This document shows, piece by piece, positions 8,583 to 17,540 of a stretch of 64,000 bases of DNA. A program made the position numbers and the translations under genes. The DNA is from an uncultured archaeon (GTDB taxonomy: Archaea; Halobacteriota; Methanosarcinia; Methanosarcinales; Methanoperedenaceae). The stretch is from NCBI GenBank assembly GCA_902386205.1, contig CABMIH010000077.1, positions 1-64,000 on the forward strand. The letters are read 5' to 3'. The notes beneath the pieces were generated by a model. That model saw only the letters and a list, made by a program, of their open reading frames with translations, ran no database searches and was not told where the DNA came from. Each line of letters begins with the position of its first letter. Position 1 is the first letter of the stretch.

Positions 8583-9560
8583 ATGGCAGAAAGAAAAGGA
8601 TTGGAAGATTTGCAGGGTGTCGGTCCCGCAACAGCAGAGAAACTGAAAGAAGCAGGTTATGGTTCCATCGAGGCCATCGCCGTGTCGTCATCGTCAGAAC
8701 TTGCCAGCATCGCGGAGATCGGTGAGTCGACTGCGCAGAAAATCATCAACGCGGCGCGCCAGGCTGCCGACGTGGGGGGCTTTGAGACAGGCGACATGGT
8801 GCTTGAGCGCAGGAAACTTGTGGGAAAGCTCAGTTTCGGCACAAAAGCTTTTAATGACCTGATGGGCGGGGGGATCGAAACGCAGGCAATAACCGAGTTT
8901 TACGGTGAGTTCGGTTCAGGAAAGACGCAGGTTGGCCACCAGATGGCCGTAAATGTGCAACTACCGGTCAGCGAAGGGGGTCTTGAGGGATCGGTGATAA
9001 TCATAGATACGGAAAACACCTTCAGGCCTGAGAGAATTACGCAGATGGTAATGGGTTTATCGGCGAAAAAGGGTGTTGATTACGACCCTGAGGAATTCCT
9101 GAAAAATATCCATGTGGCAAAAGCATACAATTCAAATCACCAAATACTGCTTGTAGATACTGCCAATGACCTTGCCAATAAGTTGAAAGATACGGATAAG
9201 CCTGTACGGCTCCTTATCGTTGATTCTCTCACCGCGCATTTCAGGGCCGAGTATGTAGGGCGGGGCACCCTTGCAGACAGGCAGCAGAAGCTCAACAAGC
9301 ATATGCACGACCTGATGAAATTCGGCAACCTGTTCAATGCCGCCATCCTCGTGACAAACCAGGTAATGGCAAAACCGGATGCATTCTTCGGCGACCCCAC
9401 AAAACCCATAGGCGGCCACATCGTGGGCCATACGGCGACATTCAGGCTCTACCTGCGGAAATCCAAAGGCGAGAAGAGGATAGCAAGACTTGTGGATTCT
9501 CCCAACCTGCCGGAGGGCGAGGCAATATTCTCGGTCACGACTGAAGGGCTTAAGGATTAA
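8583..9560 (+). CDS. DNA repair and recombination protein RadA
   Basis: The archaeal RecA/Rad51 recombinase, 325 residues, forms filaments on single-stranded DNA and drives strand exchange. An N-terminal helix-hairpin-helix domain ([15 protein letters not shown]) precedes the ATPase core, with Walker A GEFGSGKT, Walker B LLIVDSLT and the L2/C-terminal region [20 protein letters not shown]. The ATG at 8583 gives the usual MAERKG-type start and sits behind TGGAG; a GTG 18 bp upstream would add residues not seen in the family. A TATA-like GGTTTAAAACA lies around 8503-8513. It is a single-gene unit. Confidence 0.95.
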   Translation: MAERKGLEDLQGVGPATAEKLKEAGYGSIEAIAVSSSSELASIAEIGESTAQKIINAARQAADVGGFETGDMVLERRKLVGKLSFGTKAFNDLMGGGIETQAITEFYGEFGSGKTQVGHQMAVNVQLPVSEGGLEGSVIIIDTENTFRPERITQMVMGLSAKKGVDYDPEEFLKNIHVAKAYNSNHQILLVDTANDLANKLKDTDKPVRLLIVDSLTAHFRAEYVGRGTLADRQQKLNKHMHDLMKFGNLFNAAILVTNQVMAKPDAFFGDPTKPIGGHIVGHTATFRLYLRKSKGEKRIARLVDSPNLPEGEAIFSVTTEGLKD

Positions 9561-9601
9561 AGTTAAACTTATGAGTGCAGGAGATTCAATTGCATCGAAA
9601 G

Positions 9602-10297
9602 ATGAAAATCCATTCCCTTGAACACGAGCCCTTTGAAGGCCTTGCAAACATCGAAGTCTGGGCAAAGAACAGAGGGCACAGCATTTCAAGAACATTGCTC
9701 TTCAATAATGAAGAACTCCCCGATACCGATGACTTCGACTGGTTGGTCATAATGGGCGGCTCGATGAACATCTACGAAGAAGAAAAATACCGCTGGCTTG
9801 CGCCGGAGAAGGATTTTATTGCCGAAGCTATTGCCAGCAAAAAAATCGTCCTGGGTATATGTCTTGGCTCTCAATTGGTCGCAGATGTCCTTGGCGGCAG
9901 GGTAAGCAAAAACAAATATAAGGAAATCGGCTGGTTCCCCGTTTCATTGACAAAAGAGGCAAGGAATTTCCCCATCTTCAATACCTTACCCGGCACATTC
10001 ACAGCCTTCCACTGGCATGGAGATACATTCAGAATACCGCCCGGCGCTGCAAGAATAGCCGAAAGCGAAGGATGTGCAAATCAGGCATTTGAGTATGGGC
10101 GCGTGATAGGATTGCAATTCCATATCGAATATTCTATCGAGAGCATCAACAGCATGTTCCAGAATTGCAAAGATGACATTGTTGACGGGAAATACATTCA
10201 GAAACCTGAAGAAATCGTATCGCAGGGCAGCAATGTTCATAAACTAAATGAAATATTGGACATGCTGCTTGATAATATGGAACGGGAGTTCAGTTGA
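9602..10297 (+). CDS. Class I glutamine amidotransferase-like protein
   Basis: A 231-residue GATase1-fold protein. The nucleophile elbow GICLGSQL carries the catalytic cysteine, and LQFHIEY supplies the histidine of the triad. Stand-alone members of this group resemble GMP synthase amidotransferase domains, but the acceptor substrate is unknown. The ATG at 9602 gives the usual MKIHSLEHEPFEG start. A TTG at 9590 is better spaced from GGAG at 9580-9583 and would add four residues, so the true start is uncertain. It converges with modE. Confidence 0.8.
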   Translation: MKIHSLEHEPFEGLANIEVWAKNRGHSISRTLLFNNEELPDTDDFDWLVIMGGSMNIYEEEKYRWLAPEKDFIAEAIASKKIVLGICLGSQLVADVLGGRVSKNKYKEIGWFPVSLTKEARNFPIFNTLPGTFTAFHWHGDTFRIPPGAARIAESEGCANQAFEYGRVIGLQFHIEYSIESINSMFQNCKDDIVDGKYIQKPEEIVSQGSNVHKLNEILDMLLDNMEREFS

Positions 10298-10420
10298 GCC
10301 TGTGGGGCTTTCTCCTCTTTTTGCTCCAAAATCAGGCGCATTTTCGTTCTAATTCTGCCTTCCATCCCTCTTCTGTTGGCGATATCAGACAGTAATGCAC
10401 CGCATCAAAGGCGGAAAGGC

Positions 10421-10966
10421 TCATTCCTTCCCTATCATCACTTCAGTCGCCTTCACCACCGCGACCACCTTATCGTCCTTCTTGAGACCCAGAGCCTCGG
10501 CAGCCTCTTTTGTGATGATCGCTGTTATCGTTGACGGCTCCACGGCGATCTTGACCTTGGCGATGAGACCTTCCTTCTCGATATCGGTTATTTTGCCTTT
10601 CATCTGGTTTCTTGCAGATATTTTCACCCCTATCACCTCCCAGAAAGTTTTATCGTAGACTGTTTGTGCAAGTATGTTCTGATAAGTATTATATTCTTCA
10701 AGCAGATTTATTGCCTTTTCGGTCAGGAACGTGCCCTGAAACTTCCCGCCGCGTTTTTTTATTATTACAGGCTCTCTAAGATTCTCTTCGATATCCTTCA
10801 GCAGGAGCCAGGCATGCTTATAGGATATTTTCACTTTCTTGCATGCTTTGTTCAGGGAACCCTCGTCTTTGATGGCTTTCAGGAGCGCCGCCCTCCCCTC
10901 TCCCATGATGGGTTCGTCCCTTTCATTTACCAGCCATAGTTTTGCTTTTGCCTGAGTGCGCTTCAT
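10421..10966 (-). CDS. modE: ModE-type molybdate/tungstate-responsive regulator
   Basis: A 181-residue protein. It has an N-terminal ModE winged helix (EGRAALLKAIKDEGSLNKAC; SYKHAWLLLKDIEE) and a single C-terminal Mop/TOBE oxyanion-binding domain (SARNQMKGKITDIEKEG to the end). ModE proteins bind molybdate or tungstate and then DNA palindromes, controlling uptake and cofactor genes. It is the best candidate in this window to recognise the palindromes at 49634-49653 and 62267-62286, though nothing ties it to them directly. Its own upstream region contains the short palindrome GAATATTC around 10972-10979. Confidence 0.88.
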   Translation of the reverse strand: MKRTQAKAKLWLVNERDEPIMGEGRAALLKAIKDEGSLNKACKKVKISYKHAWLLLKDIEENLREPVIIKKRGGKFQGTFLTEKAINLLEEYNTYQNILAQTVYDKTFWEVIGVKISARNQMKGKITDIEKEGLIAKVKIAVEPSTITAIITKEAAEALGLKKDDKVVAVVKATEVMIGKE

Positions 10967-11083
10967 TATGAGAATATTCGGATAGTATGTAATGAAGCTT
11001 TCCTATTGTCTGCTTTCTTTTATGTATCCAAACTCGTCATTTTTTTAAAATACTGGTCTATTTTTACTAAAGTAATTTAATTA

Positions 11084-11254
11084 ATAGAAAAGTTTATAAG
11101 TAAAAAACGATGTATGAATTAAAATGTCGAAGGTGTGTCTATCCTTAAACGAGTAGGCATATTGAAGCATGTATAAATCCAGGAACTTCAGGGGATGGGA
11201 CAGACGAGTCGTGCGGTTCCTGTATTGAGAATGCACAAAGACGGAGGAAAAAGA
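11084..11254 (+). promoter_or_regulatory. Promoter and long leader of the first S-layer gene
   Basis: A TATA-like element (AAGTTTATAAGTA, about 11087-11099) is followed by roughly 130 bases of untranslated leader before the ATG at 11255. The leader contains a hairpin with perfect arms CAGGAAC (11180-11186) and GTTCCTG (11216-11222), and a strong GGAGG about 10 bases before the start. Long structured leaders are common on abundant surface-protein mRNAs; the function here is inferred. Confidence 0.55.
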
Positions 11255-13582
11255 ATGATACAGGGAAATAAAAAAATGCTGATCGCCGGACTTGTGGTAC
11301 TGGGCGTTCTTTTGGCGGCAGTACCCGCGCAGGCGGCGATACAGGTAACAGATTTGGAAATCCGCGGGCAGGCTGCAAATGAGACCGCAGGCATACAGGA
11401 CTATCTTGACCTTTCAAGCGGGACAGTATCCTGGTATCCGCGCAACTTTGCAGGATTCTTCTATGAACTCAATGATGAACTCGGAAGTGAAGAGCTGACG
11501 ATAATCGACAGCGCTTCGTTGATAGGCACAAGAACGATATCTCTTGATAAACTTGTATATTCAACAAGCGGAGATAACAGGATGCTGAATGTAGTAAAGT
11601 ATCCCTTTAACGGCAACTATACTGCTGCGGCACAGGCAGGTCTTTATGGGTTCCATGCAGGCAGCATGAGTTCTGAAGACGGCAAATATAAGGCTGTCAG
11701 ATGGCAGGAAGAGAAATTCGTTGCAGTAAAGAATAAGACGAACAAACTTTCAAAACCTGTTATTGAGCAGGGTCGTTATGATAAGAAAACGCTCTCGACC
11801 GGTGAGACCTGGGATATCGGCGCAGGCTGGCAGTTGACCGCACAGTCGATCGATGCCAAGGCATCCCCAAGGCAGGTATGGTTCATATTGAGCAAGGATG
11901 GGATGCAGGTAGATGATAAAGTACTATCCCCGGGTCAAATATACACATATGTTGAGAAAAACCTGGCAGGTGAAATCGATGTTCCTGTACTTGTAACATA
12001 TATTGACGCTATCTTTGCAGGCGCAACAAGCGATATGGTGCAATTGAGGTACACCTGGGCGATAGATACGAATGTCATAGAAATAAGAACAGGGGACAAT
12101 TTTGGCATATTCACCACTACAAAAGCTGATGGATTAGTAATTGAAATGAGAAACTCAAGATTCCCGGTGACGCTTGGCAAGGACAGTATCGTTGACCTGA
12201 TAGGCAACCTGAAGTTGCGGGTGGCGAACATAGATACACTGAGATTCTACCCGATCATCCAGGTATCGGGGCAGGGCATCCATGAGGTTCGCGGAAGGAC
12301 GGCAAATGAAACCGCAGGCCCAAAAGGCAATCTTGACCTTTCAAGCGGAATAGTGTCATGGCAGCCCCAGAACTTTGCCGGGTTATTCTATGATTTGAAC
12401 GACGGGTTCGGGAACGAGAACCTAGCAATTATTGACAGCGCCTCGTTGATAGGGACAAGAACGATCCTTCAGGACAAACTTAAATATTCCACAAGCAGCG
12501 ACAATAAAATGATGAATGTCGTACGATACCCGTTTAACGGCGACTATGATGCGGCTTATCAGGCGGGTCTCTTGGAGTTCCAGACAGGGAGCATGAGTTC
12601 TGAGGATGGCAAATACAGGATAATTGGCTGGCAGGCAGAGAGATATGTCGCTGTGAAGAATAATCTCAGCAAGCTTTCCAGGCTCGTTATCGAGCAGGGT
12701 TCAGGCGTTAATGGCAAGAAGACCCTCATGGTTGGCGAGACATGGAATATTGGAAGAGGCTGGAACCTGACCATAATGGGAATAGATGCTCGTGCTTCAC
12801 CAAGACAGGTATGGATCAATTTGAGCAAGGATGGTATAACGAAAGATGATAAAGTACTGCTCCAGAGCCAGATATATACCTATGTCGAAAGGAATTTTGC
12901 AGATGAATTAAATGTCCCGCTATTCGTGACCTATGTAGATTCCATCTTCGCGGGTGCAACATCAGATATGGTACAGCTCAGATATACATGGGCGATAGAC
13001 ACCAATGTGACTGAAATCAGGGAAGGCGATTTGTTCGGTGTGTTCAGGGTAACCGGTATAAATTCCTCAACGATAGAGTTGAGAAATACAGATTCGCAGA
13101 TAGTATTGAACCGTGACAGTACGGTGAACTTGATGGGCAGCATGGGATTAAAGGTGGCTGACAGCGATACTTTGCGGTTCCACCCGAATGTGGATTACGA
13201 GATAATCCCATCCCCGAATCCAGTATGCCAGTATTCGATGATAAGCGGGCATATGTTCGAGGATAATAATGTCAATGGCCTGCAGGATGCAGGTGAACCG
13301 GGAATGGCCAACCGGACGATATGGTTGAAAGGCACTGATATCTGTTCGAATGTGACTGTAAGTATGAATATCCGAACAGATGTTGCGGGACACTATGAAC
13401 TCAGGAACATACGGACAGGCACCTATTTCCTTTCTGAGGAAATACCTGCTGGATGGATTCCTACTACACCAGGGATATATAAAGTAATTCTCCCCCATTC
13501 CTCGACATACATAAAGAAAGATTTCGGGAATCTCTACTATCCGGTGAAAATGGTGGAAAAAGCTTCAAGACAGGGAGGATGA
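11255..13582 (+). CDS. S-layer-type surface protein with two DUF1608 domains and a C-terminal SdrD/Cna-B-like domain
   Basis: A 775-residue secreted protein. A signal peptide (hydrophobic run after MIQGNKKM, cleavage near AQA-AIQV) precedes two related domains of about 300 residues. Each opens with RGxAANETAG or RGRTANETAG and NFAGFFYELND-like text, the S-layer family duplication found in Methanosarcinales. A final domain (SGHMFEDNNVNGLQDAGEPG) resembles the B-repeat/Cna-B fold of bacterial adhesins, including a Ca-loop-like DNNVNGLQDAGE. There is no C-terminal membrane anchor or stalk, so it may be soluble, or cell-attached via partners. ATG 11255 was chosen for its GGAGG and the signal peptide. 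Confidence 0.85.
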   Translation: MIQGNKKMLIAGLVVLGVLLAAVPAQAAIQVTDLEIRGQAANETAGIQDYLDLSSGTVSWYPRNFAGFFYELNDELGSEELTIIDSASLIGTRTISLDKLVYSTSGDNRMLNVVKYPFNGNYTAAAQAGLYGFHAGSMSSEDGKYKAVRWQEEKFVAVKNKTNKLSKPVIEQGRYDKKTLSTGETWDIGAGWQLTAQSIDAKASPRQVWFILSKDGMQVDDKVLSPGQIYTYVEKNLAGEIDVPVLVTYIDAIFAGATSDMVQLRYTWAIDTNVIEIRTGDNFGIFTTTKADGLVIEMRNSRFPVTLGKDSIVDLIGNLKLRVANIDTLRFYPIIQVSGQGIHEVRGRTANETAGPKGNLDLSSGIVSWQPQNFAGLFYDLNDGFGNENLAIIDSASLIGTRTILQDKLKYSTSSDNKMMNVVRYPFNGDYDAAYQAGLLEFQTGSMSSEDGKYRIIGWQAERYVAVKNNLSKLSRLVIEQGSGVNGKKTLMVGETWNIGRGWNLTIMGIDARASPRQVWINLSKDGITKDDKVLLQSQIYTYVERNFADELNVPLFVTYVDSIFAGATSDMVQLRYTWAIDTNVTEIREGDLFGVFRVTGINSSTIELRNTDSQIVLNRDSTVNLMGSMGLKVADSDTLRFHPNVDYEIIPSPNPVCQYSMISGHMFEDNNVNGLQDAGEPGMANRTIWLKGTDICSNVTVSMNIRTDVAGHYELRNIRTGTYFLSEEIPAGWIPTTPGIYKVILPHSSTYIKKDFGNLYYPVKMVEKASRQGG

Positions 13583-13678
13583 AAAATCCCCCTTGGTATC
13601 TTTTTTCAATGGATTTAATAGATTAATTTTATGAACTTACAGAAAATCATTATCATTATGTATATTTATTGTAATGGC

Positions 13679-13797
13679 AAAATATTTATATCAATAGTGA
13701 CTTAACTTAAATAATGCTGTGAGGAACACAACGATTCCGAAGAAATTCTTTCATGAATCGATAGTTCTCAAGCAATGTATTTAAGTCATTATGAGGT
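13679..13797 (+). promoter_or_regulatory. Promoter and ribosome site of the secreted protease gene
   Basis: The TATA-like AAATATTTATATCA lies at about 13679-13692. The leader ends in a GAGGTGA ribosome site just before the ATG at 13804. The distance implies a leader of about 90 bases. The preceding stretch from 13583 contains no gene. Confidence 0.45.
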
Positions 13798-13803
13798 GAA
13801 TAA

Positions 13804-14796
13804 ATGAAGAAGATTATAATTATTGCTATTCTTGCAATATTTCTGATATCTATGGCCAGTGGTGCAAATCCAGTAAAAGTGAAAGAAGTACGAGAAAAAC
13901 ATGAACCTGAGCTATTCGCTATAGAAGGTGTTTCCGGTGTTTCTGTGGATGAGGAAAATAATGAAATCATCGTCTATATTGAAAAGCCAGAAATAAGCAA
14001 GAAAGTTCCGAAAGTACTGGACGGTTTCCACGTCAGGCACAAGGTGATAGGAAGAATAGAGGCTCTTCAAACTATATCTGCAATCGAGGCACCTTTTGCA
14101 GCTTACCAGACGTTAACATTCTCAAGAACCGGAAGCTATAACCCTGTATTTGGTGGCATAAGTGTGGGAAATCCGTATATTACTGCCGGAACTCTCGGAT
14201 TAGTTACAAATGATGGCTCTGGAAAACCTATTATCTTAAGCAATGCACATGTCTTAGCATTGAATAGTCAAAATAAATTCCTTCCATTAGGAACACCAAT
14301 ATATCAACCCGGACCTTATGATGGAGGAAACAGCCTTAATAAAATAGGTGTGCTTTCTAAATATATAGGTATCACATTTAATAGCTACCGGGCAAATAAC
14401 AAAGCTGATGCAGCAATCGCTACGTTATCAATTCCAGGAAATAAAAATGAGATTTTAAATGAGACTAATGATGGATTCTACATAATAAGTGGCACTACTA
14501 CTGTTTCAGTCAATGATATAGTTAGGAAAAGCGGAAGAACCACAGGTGTTACTACAGGTATAGTTACAGACACTGCGGCATCAGTAAAAGTCTCTTACGG
14601 TGGGAAATGGGCGATATTCAAGGATCAGATAATCGTATCCAACCTAAACTCGATCAAGTTCTCTGATGGAGGGGACAGTGGTTCAGCTGTGGATAAAGAT
14701 GGGAAATTTATTGGACTTCTGTTTGCGGGTTCTTCAACTACCACGGTTGTAAATAAGGCCGGTAATGTTCTTGCACCTTTAGGCATCAATGTGTAG
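13804..14796 (+). CDS. Secreted trypsin-like serine protease
   Basis: A 330-residue protein with a signal peptide (IIIIAILAIFLISMASGA) and a chymotrypsin-fold catalytic domain. The triad is visible: His in LSNAHVLAL, Asp in NKADAAIATL, and Ser in GGDSGSAV. The N-terminal 60-70 residues (EPELFAIEGVSGVSV) resemble a propeptide. It acts outside the cell, possibly on S-layer or other surface proteins, but the substrate is not known. A good terminator follows, shared with the convergent lipoprotein gene. Confidence 0.85.
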   Translation: MKKIIIIAILAIFLISMASGANPVKVKEVREKHEPELFAIEGVSGVSVDEENNEIIVYIEKPEISKKVPKVLDGFHVRHKVIGRIEALQTISAIEAPFAAYQTLTFSRTGSYNPVFGGISVGNPYITAGTLGLVTNDGSGKPIILSNAHVLALNSQNKFLPLGTPIYQPGPYDGGNSLNKIGVLSKYIGITFNSYRANNKADAAIATLSIPGNKNEILNETNDGFYIISGTTTVSVNDIVRKSGRTTGVTTGIVTDTAASVKVSYGGKWAIFKDQIIVSNLNSIKFSDGGDSGSAVDKDGKFIGLLFAGSSTTTVVNKAGNVLAPLGINV

Positions 14797-14846
14797 AGAT
14801 TTTATAAAATATCAATTTTTTATTTTTTCAATAATAAACCAATCAA

Positions 14847-14880
14847 ACACATGCACTATTTGCATGTGTCCTGTTTTTTT
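14847..14880. terminator. Hairpin with T-tract between convergent genes
   Basis: Perfect 9-bp arms ACACATGCA (14847-14855) and TGCATGTGT (14861-14869) with a 5-base loop, followed by CCTG and a T7 run on the plus strand. It ends transcription of the protease gene and may also act on the minus-strand gene. Confidence 0.75.
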
Positions 14881-15760
14881 AAGAATCTTTCACAAGACGG
14901 AAACCGAGATAATTAAATGGCGTGTCTTCAGAGGTGCCGTCACGGCCTGCCGAACGACATTTCTCAGCTCCGGAGTTCCAGTTTCCATCCCTGAAAACAC
15001 GGATAATCCGGATTTTGTCATCTCCTTTTTTCCATTCACTTCCGTCAACCGGAGCCCCCTCATAGTTTTCATGCCACTCATCCTGAACCCACTCTTCAAC
15101 ATTACCATGAATATCATATAATCCCCATGGATTCGGATTCTTTTGACCAACAGGATGAATCATCCCGTTTGAGTTTTCATTATACCAAGCGTAGTCCCCA
15201 ATTGCTTTTGCATCATCACCAAATGAATAGATTGTAGTAGTACCTGCACGCGCTGCATATTCCCATTCAGCTTCGGTCGGAAGCCTGTATTTGCCAGTTC
15301 CTTCTTTTTTATTGATCATATCAACGAACTCATTGACCTCTTTCCATGAAACCATCATAATGGGACGGTCATCACCTTCAAAAGATGCAGGGACTTTGAA
15401 ATATGCAGGATTACGTCCCATGATGTCTCGCCACTGTTTTTGGGTCACCTCGTATTTACTCATTAAAAATGATTTTGAAATTTTTACATGATGGAGAGGT
15501 TTTTCAAAATTATTTTTACTTTCAGTCTCAATTGGCAAACCCATTTCAAATTCGCCAGCAGGAACCTGAACGAACTCCATACCAACGGAATTGCTGAACA
15601 TTTCTTTTTTCTGTGTTGATGCAACTGTGGGTTCAGGAGTTAGGGTTGATTTTTCAATGCCGGATGTTTTTTCTCCGATACATCCACCGATAAGTATTAC
15701 TGATGCAATCAGTATTACATTTAATAAACGCAATAGTCCACCATTCAATTTCTGTACCAT
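14879..15760 (-). CDS. Lipoprotein with a formylglycine-generating-enzyme (SUMF1/FGE) domain
   Basis: A 293-residue protein. The N-terminus has a hydrophobic stretch and a lipobox ending ILIGGC, so it is probably tethered outside the membrane. The rest is an FGE-sulfatase domain with the family blocks FVQVPAGEFEMG, VTQKQWRDIMG, YRLPTEAEWEYAARAG, WGLYDIHGNVEEW and LGFRLVKD. Many members are not sulfatase-activating enzymes, and no sulfatase lies nearby, so the substrate is open. It converges with the protease gene and diverges from the ArsR-hgcAB unit. Confidence 0.85.
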   Translation of the reverse strand: MVQKLNGGLLRLLNVILIASVILIGGCIGEKTSGIEKSTLTPEPTVASTQKKEMFSNSVGMEFVQVPAGEFEMGLPIETESKNNFEKPLHHVKISKSFLMSKYEVTQKQWRDIMGRNPAYFKVPASFEGDDRPIMMVSWKEVNEFVDMINKKEGTGKYRLPTEAEWEYAARAGTTTIYSFGDDAKAIGDYAWYNENSNGMIHPVGQKNPNPWGLYDIHGNVEEWVQDEWHENYEGAPVDGSEWKKGDDKIRIIRVFRDGNWNSGAEKCRSAGRDGTSEDTPFNYLGFRLVKDS

Positions 15761-15848
15761 TTTCTCCTCAGGATATCTTATATCTCAAATAGATATAAAT
15801 ATGAATATACATTATGGTTTGCATTTTAAAAGAAATTAAAGAACAAAA

Positions 15849-15876
15849 GCTATTTATGTATGCACAAATGTACATA
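15849..15876 (+). promoter_or_regulatory. Promoter and probable ArsR operator of arsR-hgcAB
   Basis: A TATA-like CTATTTATG (about 15850-15858) lies about 25 bases before the likely ArsR start at 15883, so the transcript may be nearly leaderless. An imperfectly extended inverted repeat, TATGTA (15855-15860) and TACATA (15871-15876) with 10 bases between, covers the space between TATA box and start. That is where an autoregulatory repressor would bind. TGCA motifs at 15861 and 15879 extend the symmetry. Confidence 0.5.
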
Positions 15877-15882
15877 TATGCA

Positions 15883-16194
15883 ATGAAGGGAAAAGCCAAA
15901 TTCTTCAAAGCATTGGGAGATGAAACCCGTCTCAAGATTGTAGGCTATCTTTTGAAGGAAGATTATTGCGCCTGTGGTTTTAGTTCAGGTATCAAAAAAG
16001 ACCAGACCACAATATCAAGACATCTTAAGATACTGGTTGAAGCAGGAATTCTCAAATATGAGAAAAAAGGGAGAAATATAATTTACAGTATTAAGGATGA
16101 CGAAACTAAAAACTTTTTGAAAGGTCTGGGAATACCCGGTTTCGATTACCACTGTAATGTAAATTGCTATGTCAGGGAGGAGGAGTTCCATTGA
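15883..16194 (+). CDS. ArsR/SmtB-family repressor upstream of hgcAB
   Basis: A 103-residue winged-helix regulator starting MKGKAKFFKALGDETRLKIV. The recognition region is DQTTISRHLKIL. In the alpha-3 position it has DYCACGF (Cys29, Cys31), close to the ELCVCDL arsenic/metal site of classic ArsR. Cys91 and Cys95 near the C-terminus add further thiols. The upstream ATG codons at 15856 and 15868 fall inside the promoter/operator, so 15883 is preferred. Its stop overlaps the TTG start of hgcA, so it is the first gene of that operon. A role in sensing Hg, As or another thiophilic metal is inferred. Confidence 0.85.
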   Translation: MKGKAKFFKALGDETRLKIVGYLLKEDYCACGFSSGIKKDQTTISRHLKILVEAGILKYEKKGRNIIYSIKDDETKNFLKGLGIPGFDYHCNVNCYVREEEFH

Positions 16195-17207
16195 AAAGTC
16201 CGGCTGAAACAATAACAAATGAAATCATGCAAACCGATATTAAACTCACTTCCAGCGATATTACGTTTGCCAATCATTTGGACCATTTCATGGCCCGCAT
16301 GGGAATAAAACGAAACGAGCATTTAATAGAACCCGGGCTCTATGCCCTGGGGAAACCCACAAAAAATTCGCCAGTCTTTGTGAGCGCAAATTATACCCTG
16401 AGCTTTGATGCCTTAAGATCCGCATTGGCTGGTATTGATGGTTATATCCTTGTGCTTGACACCCGGGGCATCAATGTCTGGTGCGCCGCAGGAAAAGGGA
16501 CATTTGGGACCGAGGAGCTGGTACGCCGTATCGAAGCAGTAAAACTTCATGATGTTGTCAGCCACCGCATCCTGATCGTTCCCCAGTTAGGCGCAACAGG
16601 GGTGGCTGCCCGGAAAGTAAGGGAACGCTCCGGGTTCAAAGTCGAGTTCGGTCCTGTGCGCGCCGCCGACCTGCCTGAGTATCTTAAAACACACAGGGCT
16701 ACAGAAGAAATGCGGCGCGTTCGCTTTACTCTTCCTGACCGCATCGTCCTCATACCTGTTGAGATAAAACAAATCCTGATACCTGTGCTGGCCGCATCTG
16801 TAATCCTGTCGCTTGCCGGGGGCTACGCGGCGGCAGCGGCCGTCATCGTGGCCGTCCTGTCGGGCTTGGTTTTGTTTCCAATCCTGCTGCCCTTTATCCC
16901 AACAACGGATTTCAGCACCAGGGGATTCATTATAGGCGGACTGGCGGCACTGCCATTTGCCCTGAACGCGTTGTATGCGAACGAAGCTTTGTGGCTGCGC
17001 TCTGGCTGGGCTTTGGCTTACATGCTGACCATGCCACCAATAAGCGCCTTTCTGGCACTGAACTTTACAGGCTCTTCAACATTTACATCCGTGACCGGGG
17101 TCAGGCGCGAAATATTCACCTATGTGCCAAAAATGGCATGGATGTCCGGCATCGGCATTATCCTGGCAATCGTGTTATCATCAATGAAAATTTTTGGAGG
17201 AATGTGA
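16191..17207 (+). CDS. hgcA: Mercury methylation corrinoid protein HgcA
   Basis: A 338-residue protein. The N-terminal domain resembles the corrinoid domain of the CO dehydrogenase/acetyl-CoA synthase iron-sulfur protein and carries the diagnostic cap-helix motif NVWCAAGK (about residues 95-102). The cysteine of that motif is the proposed axial cobalt ligand. The C-terminal half has about five membrane helices, which the related CdhD lacks. TTG at 16191 is chosen because a strong GGAGGAGG (16176-16185) precedes it and it overlaps the arsR stop. The stop overlaps the hgcB start (TGATG). HgcA transfers a methyl group to Hg(II). All diagnostic features agree, so confidence is high. Confidence 0.93.
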   Translation: MKSPAETITNEIMQTDIKLTSSDITFANHLDHFMARMGIKRNEHLIEPGLYALGKPTKNSPVFVSANYTLSFDALRSALAGIDGYILVLDTRGINVWCAAGKGTFGTEELVRRIEAVKLHDVVSHRILIVPQLGATGVAARKVRERSGFKVEFGPVRAADLPEYLKTHRATEEMRRVRFTLPDRIVLIPVEIKQILIPVLAASVILSLAGGYAAAAAVIVAVLSGLVLFPILLPFIPTTDFSTRGFIIGGLAALPFALNALYANEALWLRSGWALAYMLTMPPISAFLALNFTGSSTFTSVTGVRREIFTYVPKMAWMSGIGIILAIVLSSMKIFGGM

Positions 17208-17530
17208 TGTTCAATTCGTATGTTTCAAACACACTGGAATACGATCCGAAATTATGTATCAACTGCGGGATGTGCAGCACAGTATGTCCACATGGTGTAT
17301 TCATGACTGATGGCAATGTAGCGCAATTAGTGAATCCCGGGGCGTGTATGGAATGCGGGGCATGCCAGATCAATTGCCCCACAAAAGCGATCAAAGTAGA
17401 TAGTGGCGTTGGATGCGCTTCTGCAATGATGCGGGCTGCCATCAGAGGACAAAAAGAAGCAACCTGTGACGGTGGTTCCTGCTGCGATCCCGGGCCAGTG
17501 GTTTTGCAGATAGGAGAAAAGGAGGATTAA
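17207..17530 (+). CDS. hgcB: Mercury methylation ferredoxin HgcB
   Basis: A 107-residue 2[4Fe-4S] ferredoxin. The cluster motifs are CINCGMCSTVCP (from residue 17) and CMECGACQINCP (from residue 47); the CMECGAC form is typical of HgcB. It keeps the extra conserved cysteine in GVGCA (Cys70) and a C-terminal vicinal pair SCC (Cys92, Cys93), which in HgcB are thought to bind Hg(II) or pass it to HgcA. It is coupled to hgcA by a TGATG overlap. HgcB reduces the HgcA corrinoid. The gene ends 10 bp from the convergent ABC permease gene. Confidence 0.93.
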   Translation: MFNSYVSNTLEYDPKLCINCGMCSTVCPHGVFMTDGNVAQLVNPGACMECGACQINCPTKAIKVDSGVGCASAMMRAAIRGQKEATCDGGSCCDPGPVVLQIGEKED

Positions 17531-17540
17531 CATTGAACAT

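Noticed and set aside
10395-10939. Plus-strand frames opposite modE
   Set aside because: The minus-strand ModE protein is clear, with winged helix and Mop domain; the opposite frames are shadows.
16191-17207. CO dehydrogenase/acetyl-CoA synthase corrinoid subunit (CdhD) instead of HgcA
   Set aside because: The NVWCAAGK motif, the C-terminal membrane helices and the adjacent HgcB with SCC tail identify HgcA.
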